Shown: piece after piece, positions 1 to 8,860 of the stretch
How positions within the stretch are numbered: the first letter of the stretch is position 1
How the letters are laid out: the number at the start of each line of letters is the position of its first letter
NCBI GenBank assembly: GCA_019096065.1
Contig: JAGUCH010000002.1
Span: 8,816,501-8,880,500, forward strand
Direction: 5' to 3'
DNA from: Paracyclopina nana
Lineage: Eukaryota; Arthropoda; Copepoda; Cyclopoida; Cyclopettidae
DNA: 64,000 bases
Made by a program: the position numbers and the translations under genes
The notes under the pieces: generated by a model
Database searches by the model: none
The model's input: the letters and a program-made list of their open reading frames with translations, nothing else
Told to the model about the DNA's origin: nothing

Positions 1-749
1 GAATGAACGTGATGTCCGTCCCTCCTCAATCCTTCAATATTGTCTACCCTGACTTGAACTAAAGCCTCTTGGTCGCCCAAAATTCTGATCCTTAAAGTTT
101 GGCCGTCTTCAACACCGGCAGGAAGATTAACCAGACTCTCTTCTCCCTTGCCAAACCTGTGGTGCGAATGATTAATTAGCGAAAACAATTGTTATTACAA
201 AGAAACCCACTTTTTAGTATCTTCGGTGGATAGAAACTTAATGCCACGAGAAACGCCGCTAGCCGCCTCAGACAAAGAAATCGTAACTACAGCTTGAGGC
301 AAATTTTGCCTTAAAAAGGTAGAATGGTCTTCAGATGCTGCTTGAAAGTCAGATGCCAAATCTCCGAAAACCTTTTTGAACAGCTCCAGGGGATCTGTCT
401 CCAATTTATACTTCCACGACGAATTTCTTCTAGCTGACGACGGTTTGCTCGTTTTTCTCTCGTTGAAGTCACTGAACGAACTCTTAAGCGAATGATCGAA
501 TTCTCTGCGCTTTTCCTCGTCTCCCAATACCTCGTAAGCCTCGGCTATACTTTGAAACAGAGCGGCCGCTTTGGGATCTCCCGGGTTACGATCTGGATGG
601 TGTAACTTCGCTAGTTGGTAATATGCTTTTTTCACTTCGGCAGGCGAGGCGTTTTTTGAAACTGCCAGCACTTTGTAATAGTCAGTATGTAAGCTTCTAT
701 AGCTGATAATCCAAGAAGGCCTAATCGACGTGGACAGGAGTTTGAACAT
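1..749 (-). CDS. Mitochondrial DnaJ-like co-chaperone (DNAJA3/Tid1-related), 3' part cut by window edge
   Basis: Seen: coding exon 1 is 211..749 and exon 2 is 156 down to at least 1, joined by a GT-AG intron at 157..210 that keeps frame. Residues 1-22 are basic and hydroxylated ([13 protein letters not shown]...) like a mitochondrial presequence. A J-domain follows at about residues 23-90 with the HPD motif (HHPDRNPGD), which in this family stimulates Hsp70 ATPase. After a serine-rich linker comes a C-terminal client-binding segment containing [13 protein letters not shown], as in DNAJA3. Odd: the four CxxCxGxG zinc-finger repeats that DNAJA3/Tid1 carries between these parts are absent, and the spliced frame goes straight from STEDTKK to FGKGEE. 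It is head-to-head with SUPV3L1, 363 bp apart. Family and compartment are fairly sure. Orthology to DNAJA3 itself is uncertain, and a zinc-finger-less paralogue is as likely. Confidence 0.85.
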
Positions 750-1112
750 GACCTTTCGTCATCAAATTCTGCATTGAAAGCCAAAAATGAGTCCAACGAA
801 ATTGAAGCTTGAAAGGAGACGATATTAACGATAAAAGTAAACAAACAGCTGGCTTTCATGATTTATACAAATGAGGTTCTCCCAGTTACTGAAAGCTTGT
901 AACATCTCTAATCTAGGGCATTTAATTTGCAATTGTCGCAACTTTCATAGTTCATTTGGTAATTTACACTAGTTAAGAACTTATCTAGCACCAGTTCACA
1001 ACAAACGATAGCACAATAATGAAAATAGTGAGCACCCATTTTTATGAGCCTTGAAATCAACAGCTGAATGTTGATAGAAAAATCATCAAAATAAACAAAA
1101 GCGTGAGCCAAA
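750..1112. promoter_or_regulatory. Head-to-head intergenic interval between DnaJ-like gene and SUPV3L1
   Basis: These 363 bp separate the two start codons and must hold both 5' UTRs and promoters. The interval is AT-rich with no clear TATA box and no credible ORF. A shared bidirectional promoter of two genes for mitochondrial proteins is an inference from spacing only. Confidence 0.4.
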
Positions 1113-4100
1113 ATGAACTCGCATATTTGGAAGAGTGGGCTGATTAGAGCCTGTCAAGTAGCTTCATACAGGCCTCAGACAAGGCAGCTGTCAACAGTGT
1201 TCTCCTCCTCGTTTCCTTCAGCATTGCTCCAAACGACTTCGTCGCTCAAAGAGTTCCATCGAGGCTCCTCCAGAAGAAAAGACGCGAGTAATAGGAACCA
1301 AAAATCACGCCAAAAGGGAGAAAAGTCATCGCAGCTCACAAACACTAGCACTACGCCAGAAATTGAGACACTTTCGGAAAGGTCGTCGAGCAAACTTTTC
1401 AAGCCTGTAGTTGTTTTACCCAATCCTGATGATATCAACCTTGGCAAGGAATTGGCGGGTTCTATCGACCGATCGGAGCTTCTGAAAATGCTCAATTCAT
1501 TCTTCCAGAGCAAGCATACCAAGCAATTGAGCAAGGAGCAAGGCATTGACGACTACCTGTTTGGCCAATCCTGTGTCAGCTTTCGAAAATACTGCTTGAA
1601 CATCAGCTATCTCCCTCCAGATCTGTACGTGTTATTCAGCGATATTCTGCAAGGGGCTGTCCACGAAGACAGCATCTTCCCCTATTTTCTCAGTCACGCT
1701 AAAAGGGTCTTTCCTCATTTGGAATGCTTGGACGAATTGAAGCTAATCAGCGACTTGACTGACCCGCCCAATTGGTACCCAGAAGCTAGAGCCATAAACA
1801 GGAAAATCATCTTTCATTCAGGCCCAACCAACAGTGGGAAAACCTACCATGCCCTTGAGCGTTTCATGAACGCTAAATCGGGCGTATATTGTGGCCCTTT
1901 AAAACTGTTGGCTGTTGAGGTATACAGGAAGGCCAACAAAAGAGGCACCCTTTGCGACCTCGTCACTGGTGAGGAAAGAAGGGTGGCTTGTCCCACCGGA
2001 GAACCATCCAACCATGTTGCATGCACAGTTGAAATGACTAACGTTAATCAACATTACGAGGTGGCTGTCATCGATGAGATTCAAATGGTCAAGGATTATC
2101 AGAGAGGCTGGGCTTGGACCAGAGCATTCCTTGGGATTTCAGCAGACGAGATACACGTGTGTGGCGAGGCCGCCGCCATTGACCTCATCAAGGAAATCGC
2201 CCTGTCAACTGGGGAGGAACTTGAGGTGCGCTCGTACAAAAGACTTACCACCCTGGTGAAGGAAGAAAAGGCTGTGGAGTCTTTGGAGAATGTTCAACCG
2301 GGAGATTGCATAGTTTGCTTCAACAAGCAAGACATTTATTCAGTGTCGAGAGGTCTTGAGAGGCTCGGCAAGGAATCTGCCGTCATTTACGGAAGCCTCC
2401 CTCCGAATACAAAGCTGGCAATGGCAGAAAAATTCAACGATCCCAATGATCGCTGTAAGGTTCTCGTCGCCACAGATGCTGTGGGAATGGGCTTAAATCT
2501 GAACATCCGAAGGATTGTGTTTTACTCGTTGGCCAAGCTGCAGTTGCTCGACAACGGTGAAAAAGAAATGGATACCATATCCGTGTCACAAGCTCTCCAA
2601 ATAGCTGGTCGTGCGGGACGGTATAATACTCAGTGGGAGACCGGTTATGTCACGTGTTTCCATCAAGAGGATATTCCCACAATGATCAACCTTCTTCAGC
2701 AGAGTCCGGAGGAGATTTTGCATGCGGGACTGCACCCCACTTTCGATCAAATCGAAATGTATGCCTATCATCTACCGCACGCATCTTTGGCCAATCTGGT
2801 CGACATCTTTACCTCTCTGTCCGTTTTGGATGACAGCTTGTACACACTTAGCCAAATGGACGACTTCAAGTTCCTCGCAGATATGATTGAGCACATCAAG
2901 CTACCACTAAAAGCAAAATACACTTTTTGTTGCGCTCCGATTAACCGAAGAATGCCATTTGTGTGCACCATGTACCTCAAAATTGTGCGTCAGTACAGCC
3001 GTGGTGAGCTGCTAACCTTCGATTGGCTTTGTCATCAACTGGGATGGCCCTTTGCTCCTCCAGACACCATTTTGGACCTTATTCAACTTGAGTCTGTGCA
3101 TGATGTCCTCGACCTCTACCTGTGGCTGTCATATAGATTTCCGGTAAGCACTATCACTTAGCATTGTTTACATTAACGATTGCGCTTTTTAATTTGTCAT
3201 GTGAGCTAGTCAGTGTATCGGCTAGATCGCTGACAATCCCACCAATGTGGAAAACTGTTGTCCTGTCTGCAGCCGTCTTAGTTGGCAAGGTTGACAGCCT
3301 TTTTTTCAATGCGTTTGATAGGTCAGGGTGCCAAAAGTCTATTAACAGAACAAGTCTTATGCCATTAGCTTGATGCCAAACCTCATGTTCGAAGCTGTCG
3401 TCAATGACGAACACTTGACCCTCAGACCAATTTATGAACTTGTCCGCTATTCGCATCTTAATCTTTGACTCGCCCTCCCTTGGGACAACGAGACCTAAAT
3501 GTGCCCTTAGTCTTGTATTGGTGGGACCAGAGTGAGCTTTGACGTGAGAGCCGGGCTGCAGAACACTAAATTTCACCTGGCCTCTTTTACAGTCAATTGC
3601 AGTCTCCTTCAAAAACTTGTTCACAATGGCGCATGTCTTGGGTGCTTCACTGCACCCCACATCATGTCCATTTTCGTATAGTACCAACTGTTGCCAAAGG
3701 CCCTCGGACCTTAGATTGTTGGCCTCTTCATTGTAGTCTTTATTGCTTCCAAAAATACTTTTCAATGCTTCTTCTCTTATAACTGCCCAATTCTTAGCAA
3801 CTGCTTTTAATTGAGTTCCGGTCTCATTCAGCTCCTCCAATCTCCATATAGGCTTAGCAGTTAGGCCAGGCAAGAAAAAGTTATCATCGAAAGGAGCCCT
3901 TTGCCATTTTGACATGAAAAGACCCAATTCAGCCCCTGTTTGTAGGAAGAAGCTAGCCTCCTTGATCACTCCTTGCTCGTTAAAGTGATCTGCTATCTCT
4001 TTGATGCACTCGGTCACAGTTTTGAATGAAGAGCTTTTCAGTGATTTTTCGAATAGCAATCGTGGTCTGGAGTCATCGACCTGCACGGTTGCTAAGTTGT

Positions 4101-7100
4101 TCTCTTTTGCCCATTTCAATGCAAATCCAAGTAGTGCAGCTTCCTTTGCTGATTTATCAGGCCACCTTTTAGTTACATATTCAAGCTCAGTGATGGCCTT
4201 CCTGAATTGCCTGTTGCGTATGTAAGCCACCGCCAAATCAGAGGCATACTCTAGGGCATTAGGAAATTTGGCTTTCATAAGAATCAAGGATGTGATCAAC
4301 CTTTCATTTTCGTGTCTGGCCCTTCTTAGGCTAATGCAAGCGCGACCGGCCATCAAGAAGAGAAACAGCGGAACATTTTCAAGTGCTAAAACTTGGCAGA
4401 ATTTCGTAGCTGCTTTTCCTTGCAATTTTAATGCATCGTGATGCTTTCCTTTCGACAATTTCTTCTCAGCCAATTTGTTTAAAGCAACAGCCAATCCAAA
4501 TAGAGCTCTAGGCGATTTATAATCGGCATAGAGTTGCTGGTACTTGTTGTAAGCTTTCGATGGATGCGAGCCGAGCACAGCATCAATTTCGTCCAACTCA
4601 TTTCGAATGCGAAAGTCCAAATCGTTTGTCAAATGAGCTTTGTTGTATGCTTGCTTCAGTTTTAGCTCTGCCTCTATTTTCTTCTCTGAGAGTGGCAAGA
4701 TGTCATTTTTTTCCTTAGGAATAATGGTAGGCACAAACATTAAGGATCTCATATCGTGCTCTTTTTGCAATTTCCACTCTGATGCTGCTTTGCTTGTCGC
4801 GTCTGTTCTTACATATGTGATCCCAGATAAAATTGGCCGATTTGGGCACGATTGCTCACAAAATGCTGTAAGCACCACATAAAAGCCCAAGAAAAGCACT
4901 CTCTTGCCTTCTAGCATGATTCTTCAAACTACATATGAAGCACAGCACACAAAGATGCAGGTAGTGCTGAGTACACAAGTTTCAAGCTTTATTAGGTTAT
5001 CATCAATCATCATCTTCTGATGGAACGATTGTGCCATATTCAGTGTAATATTCGCCACCTGCTAAAAGTGCAACCCACATGGAAAAAGTACCTCTAGAGA
5101 TGACAGTGTGATTGCAGCGAGAAAGGAGAGCTAAGTCGAACACGGCTGCGTCGTGGTCGTGGTCCTCCCAATTTCCATATTCGTTTTGGTAAAATGTGGG
5201 ATTGGACTCGGAGAAGAACACGTCATTGTTTGAGGCATCGATGCTCTCCTTGGCCCATTTCATGTCGTCAGCAGCCACTACGAAAATCGGGTTGTCATAC
5301 TCCTCACGGAAGTATTCCATAGCGTCGTTGTAGTAGTCGGCATCAAGGGGATCCATATCGTAGAGCTTCTTCATGAAATCAAGATGATCAGTTCTTCGCA
5401 CGTGAACTCCGATGTAAGTAACCTCGCTCGGCTTCATTTTGCGCTTCCGTGCGAGACCAAGCAATCTCCGCTGGACTCTTTCCATTACACCGATTCTCCA
5501 TTTCATTTGCTCCCTGGCGTACTTTACATATTGACGTTGGAAATGCTCTTGCTCTTTGCTCACGTGATCCTCTGGACGATATCCACCCTTGAGAGAACCA
5601 TCAAGGCTCGGGTAAAAATTCAACAAAAGGCCTTTGTGCAAGTCCTGGTTGTTGATCAGGTCTTTAAATGGGCCGTTGTATGGGCGAAACACCATCACCT
5701 CGGAGTTGCAAAAAGTTTCATTGAGCACTGGCAATGTCACTGACTCGGGGACAAAGAATCTGAGGAGGTAGTCGCGACATTCTTTGCTGATGTAGCTTTC
5801 TACGCCCAATTGCCGACTTAATTGTAGCAATACCATGTAGCCCAGAAATTGGTTGCCAAATCTTCCCTGAGGTGCTCCGTATATTTTTGTTGGGCTATCT
5901 TTCGTTAGGGAGCTATAGTCAAAGTTCTTGCAAGAACGTATCACGTTGTCGCACGAGTCTTTGGCGCAAAATTCGCCACTTATAGAACAGAAGCAAATCA
6001 CAGTCAGAAGCCATCTCAGACTGTTTCTAACGGCCATGTCCAAACGTGTAAAGATCACTTCATTTTCAATGTACCTGCAATGCTTGGCGAAATATGCTGA
6101 GTAAAGTTCACTTGCTTCGTGATCTTGAATGTAGAGGTTTGGTGAGGGCAATGAAAAATATGCTATGAACAAAGCACTTGACTGTTAAAAATAATTCGTG
6201 ATATCCTCCAGCCCAGAGGTGTATAATCCTATATTAGTTATTCCAATTGTTAAGATAGAAAGATCAGATCACCCAACGTAGATGAACTCAACCAACCCAA
6301 CCACATTTATTTTTTGAAATTTCTTTGACCCTGCTTTCATGCGACATAATTAGTTAAATCAATTTCCGGCGCCCATCTCTACATATCATTCAAAACTTTT
6401 CAACCGATCTGTAAGGAAGAGTTAGAGTTGCGAAAGAGGCCATGCAAACGTTGAGGCCGTTTTTCGGCCGTACGCGACAATTTTATTGCCTTTTTTGCTT
6501 TTTCATTTTTCGCAAAAATGAATGCCAACAAAACGCAAATCATTTAGAGATCGATGCTAGACACCCGGAAGGGCCCATGGAAGTGTAAAAATTAGAAAAT
6601 TAATTTTTTTTCACTCTTCCTCGAATTACGATTTCCGGGCCTCCTCAACAATTACAAGGGATGTACTAAAATACACGACATACGCGATACACGCGATATA
6701 CGCGGCCGGCGTTTCAACCTTGCACATTTGACAATGTATGTGTTAACTGATTAAATAAAAGCTCTTTGAAAAGCTCTTTGAAAAGCTCTTTGCTCTTTGC
6801 ATTTTTAGAAGAACATTTGGGCATTTTAGGCCTCGGTGGTGAGCTTTGTTCCAAAAGCTTATTTTTTGCTAAGTGAGATTTTGACCAATGAAAAATTATT
6901 TTTGTGTTACAAAGGTTGGTGGTAAAGGGCCTGTTCACCTGCTTATTATGGCTAATATTTTGACAAAATATTGGAGAGAAATGCTGAGAAACTGATAATT
7001 TTTTAGATTGGTGTGAGTAGAGCACTGAGATTTGATGAGAGTATCTCGTTCTTAACAACAGCTGAACTTTTTGGGGAAAAAACAGAGTTATCAACGGTGG

Positions 7101-8639
7101 TCGGAAACGACCAAAGTGGTCGTTTTGGACTTGATTAGGTCGGGAAAAAAATTGGTGGTCGGTGGTCGGAAAAGTGGTCGTTTTTGAAAATAACCAAAAC
7201 TATCTAAAAATAGGCACTTTTAACCAGAATTTGGCAAAAATTAATTTTTTAAATGCACATTTTTCCTATTGGAAACGATTTTAGATAAATTAAAACTCTC
7301 AAAAAGGTTTGATCTAAAAAAATTGAAGCTTCACTTTGCTTAGCAATAGCTTTTGAAGAATCAGACTACATATCACCAAGCGCTTGGACACCAAAATAAT
7401 AACCAATTTTATGTTAGATTCTTAGAAGTGACTCATTTCTTATGCTAAACATTGCCTTAAAAGACTCTGTAGAAGAAAAAAAGAAATTTCACAGCATGTT
7501 TCTGCTGTTTTTTGGAAGGTGGTCGGAAAAGTGGTCGTTTTTGAAATGATCTGAAAAATGGTGGTCGTAAAAGTGGTCGTTTTGGGGCAAAAAGGTGGTT
7601 GGAAGCCTAAAAATCCGTTGATAACTCTGGGAAAAAAATTACTAAGGTACAGCTGAAACTACAGCTCCGATCGGAACGAAATTATGAGGGGTTCATGGTT
7701 TCTCGGTACAATTTCCAAATACCAAATAAAAACTAGCAATAAATTATATAATAAACGGTGGAACAAAGTTGGGCAGATTTCGTGCTACCGTAGGCCGGCC
7801 GGGTGTGGGCAGAGCTCTAGATTCGAAGTCAAAATCTCATAAAAGATTTTACAATTACCAGATATTTGCAAATATCAGCATAATATCGCGCGTTATTTTG
7901 ATGATAATAATGCAGGTGAACAGGGCCAAAGTTTTTTATGGCAATTTGCGTTTTTTAAAATCAGGTGCCATCAAGCTGTATAGGAAAAAAAATATTTGTT
8001 GCGTATGTTGCTTATTTTAGGTGTCGCGTATATCGCGTATTTTAGGTGTCGCGTATGTGGCATATTTTAGAAGAAACAAAAAAATTCTTGGATTCTTAGT
8101 TAGCAATTATTTGTATGGATATTCCGACTAGAAATTGAATATAGTTCGCTATTAACTGAAAGTTTCTTGTCTGACTTCCTATCAGACTGTGTAAAGATGT
8201 TGGATGAACCAAGATGATCTATAGGGATGAACTTGGGACTTTGTTAACAATTAGTGATTATTTTGTTATTTTGCAGGATATGTTCCCTGATGTCGACCTC
8301 GTTAGGTCGATACAAGCTGAGCTCGACGAAGTGATACAAGAGGGAGTTGCCAATATTGTGCAGCTTCTACGCAACGCTGACTCAGGGGCTAGCTCTTCAG
8401 CAACCAGGTTTGGCGATGATGACGAGTTCGAAGCCCGTAATCGAATCAAAAATAAATTTCGAAAATGGAATCATGGCACGTCCAAGTCAAAGAGTGGTGC
8501 CAGCGATTCCAAAGGGAGTGGCAGCTCGAAGCGTCAGCTTACAGACCAGCTAATAACCAAAGGCCTGCTGACCAAAGATATGCTTAAAGAGCTCAAAAGG
8601 GAATGGGTGGAATCCGAGTCGGCGAAAAAGAAGAAATAA
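1113..8639 (+). CDS. SUPV3L1: ATP-dependent mitochondrial RNA helicase SUPV3L1 (Suv3), two coding exons
   Basis: Exon 1 is 1113..3143 and exon 2 is 8277..8639. Together they give 797 residues, against 786 in human. The continuous frame ends in a false stop at 3159, but a donor (CCG|GTAAGC) at 3144 and an acceptor (TTTTGCAG) at 8276 join RFP to DMFPD, matching the conserved SUPV3L1 C-terminus. The N-terminus is basic and serine-rich like a mitochondrial presequence. Walker A GPTNSGKT lies near residue 237, DEIQM (Walker B) near 321 and QIAGRAGRY (motif VI) near 495, followed by the Suv3 C-terminal domain. The last exon has the acidic helix and the LxxxGLLTxDMLKxLxxEW segment typical of the family tail. 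Known role: a 3'-5' helicase that unwinds RNA for the mitochondrial degradosome with PNPase. The 5.1-kb intron contains two antisense genes. Confidence 0.95.
3154..4917 (-). CDS. Aspartyl/asparaginyl beta-hydroxylase-like protein with TPR region, single exon, nested in SUPV3L1 intron
   Basis: An uninterrupted 587-codon frame. The start region (MLEGKRVLFLGFYVVLTAFC) reads as a signal peptide or short anchor, and a Cys pair follows. Residues about 130-260 are helical and TPR-like. The C-terminal domain matches the ASPH 2-oxoglutarate oxygenase: APKTC, then HVKAHSGPTNTRLRAHLG with the first iron-ligand His, then DDSFEHEVW with the second His, then IDFWHPDL. ASPH enzymes use two His and no carboxylate ligand, and both His are present. 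Known role: hydroxylation of Asp/Asn in EGF-like domains in the ER. Vertebrate ASPH is a type II membrane protein; here the N-terminus could be cleaved, giving a luminal enzyme. It lies wholly inside the SUPV3L1 intron on the other strand, 85 bp downstream of the GT11 gene on that strand. Its stop codon is 11 bp inside the intron from the SUPV3L1 donor. Confidence 0.88.
   Translation of the reverse strand: MLEGKRVLFLGFYVVLTAFCEQSCPNRPILSGITYVRTDATSKAASEWKLQKEHDMRSLMFVPTIIPKEKNDILPLSEKKIEAELKLKQAYNKAHLTNDLDFRIRNELDEIDAVLGSHPSKAYNKYQQLYADYKSPRALFGLAVALNKLAEKKLSKGKHHDALKLQGKAATKFCQVLALENVPLFLFLMAGRACISLRRARHENERLITSLILMKAKFPNALEYASDLAVAYIRNRQFRKAITELEYVTKRWPDKSAKEAALLGFALKWAKENNLATVQVDDSRPRLLFEKSLKSSSFKTVTECIKEIADHFNEQGVIKEASFFLQTGAELGLFMSKWQRAPFDDNFFLPGLTAKPIWRLEELNETGTQLKAVAKNWAVIREEALKSIFGSNKDYNEEANNLRSEGLWQQLVLYENGHDVGCSEAPKTCAIVNKFLKETAIDCKRGQVKFSVLQPGSHVKAHSGPTNTRLRAHLGLVVPREGESKIKMRIADKFINWSEGQVFVIDDSFEHEVWHQANGIRLVLLIDFWHPDLSNALKKRLSTLPTKTAADRTTVFHIGGIVSDLADTLTSSHDKLKSAIVNVNNAK
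5003..6172 (-). CDS. GT11 family alpha-1,2-fucosyltransferase-like protein (FUT1/FUT2-like), single exon, nested
   Basis: Frame of 389 codons. I favour the internal ATG at 6037 (344 residues). From there the protein starts MAVRNSLRWLLTVICFCSIS, a type II signal anchor as in Golgi fucosyltransferases, whereas the upstream 45 residues look unrelated. GT11 hallmarks: GRFGNQFLGYM near the N-terminus of the catalytic domain, YIGVHVRRTDHLDF (the donor-binding HxRRxD block), FVVAADDMKWA, and the C-terminal block SRCNHTVISRGTFSMWVALL. Known role: transfer of fucose from GDP-fucose in alpha-1,2 linkage to galactose-ended glycans in the Golgi. The acceptor here cannot be told from sequence. It is antisense inside the SUPV3L1 intron and in tandem with the ASPH-like gene. 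GT11 genes are, to my knowledge, uncommon in insects. Confidence 0.87.
   Translation of the reverse strand: MFIAYFSLPSPNLYIQDHEASELYSAYFAKHCRYIENEVIFTRLDMAVRNSLRWLLTVICFCSISGEFCAKDSCDNVIRSCKNFDYSSLTKDSPTKIYGAPQGRFGNQFLGYMVLLQLSRQLGVESYISKECRDYLLRFFVPESVTLPVLNETFCNSEVMVFRPYNGPFKDLINNQDLHKGLLLNFYPSLDGSLKGGYRPEDHVSKEQEHFQRQYVKYAREQMKWRIGVMERVQRRLLGLARKRKMKPSEVTYIGVHVRRTDHLDFMKKLYDMDPLDADYYNDAMEYFREEYDNPIFVVAADDMKWAKESIDASNNDVFFSESNPTFYQNEYGNWEDHDHDAAVFDLALLSRCNHTVISRGTFSMWVALLAGGEYYTEYGTIVPSEDDD
6187..6235. repeat. Solo arm of a foldback element
   Basis: This stretch (ATAATTCGTGATATCCTCC..., ending at AGAGGTGTATAATCC) matches the right arm of the palindromic element at 10812..10953 but has no facing arm here. 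It is a decayed or half copy. Confidence 0.6.
7018..7819. mobile_element. Degenerate copy of the hAT-like MITE family of 55520..55825, interrupted by another element
   Basis: The left part (TAGAGCACTGAGATTTGATG) and the block from about 7640 to 7800 (ACAGCTCCGATCGGAACG, AAACGGTGGAACAAA, TCGTGCTAC, GGCCGGC) match the intact copy at 55520..55825 in order and orientation. In that copy the two blocks are continuous; here 547 bp plus a duplicated 8 bp separate them. The right terminus is poorly preserved (CAGAGCTCTA at 7810..7819) and no clear flanking duplication remains. Confidence 0.65.
7083..7629. mobile_element. Non-autonomous hAT-like element, 547 bp, with 8-bp target-site duplication
   Basis: Perfect 15-bp terminal inverted repeats, CAGAGTTATCAACGG and CCGTTGATAACTCTG. 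It is flanked by GGAAAAAA at 7075..7082 and 7630..7637. An 8-bp duplication and CAG-type ends are typical of hAT elements. Both subterminal regions carry repeated GGTCGGAAA and GTGGTCGTTTT motifs, possible transposase-binding repeats. No transposase ORF is present. The uninterrupted relative at 55520..55825 serves as the empty site. Confidence 0.82.
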
Positions 8640-8860
8640 GCGACGAGAGCTAGCTTTGGTAATTTATCATTCAGAGTAAATGTGTATTGAATATTCTGAA
8701 ATGCAGCGATGTTTCTCTTGTGATTTATATTATCATTGTCGACTGAGCCATGGCTAAAAGTTCAGTAATTGTGGGCATGACACCTATGCTAGTTTTGAAT
8801 TCATGAAATTGGCCCAGGTTGAGGAGTGTAAACCTGCTGTAATGCGTGATTACATGCACT

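Larger units (their letters stand above)
6640..8110. repeat. Repeat-derived tract in SUPV3L1 intron with inverted CGCGATATACGCG-type flanks
   Basis: Positions 6668..6712 contain CGACATACGCGATACACGCG and CGATATACGCGG. Positions 8018..8073 contain imperfect reverse complements (GTCGCGTATATCGCGTATTT, twice). Between them lies a copy of the hAT-like family also seen at 55520..55825, itself interrupted by a second element. I read the whole as old, layered transposon sequence. The small ORFs in it have no recognisable product. Confidence 0.5.

Noticed and set aside
3144..3161. SUPV3L1 looks truncated by a stop at 3159..3161
   Set aside because: The stop lies just after a splice donor, and the missing C-terminus is encoded at 8277..8639 in the right phase.
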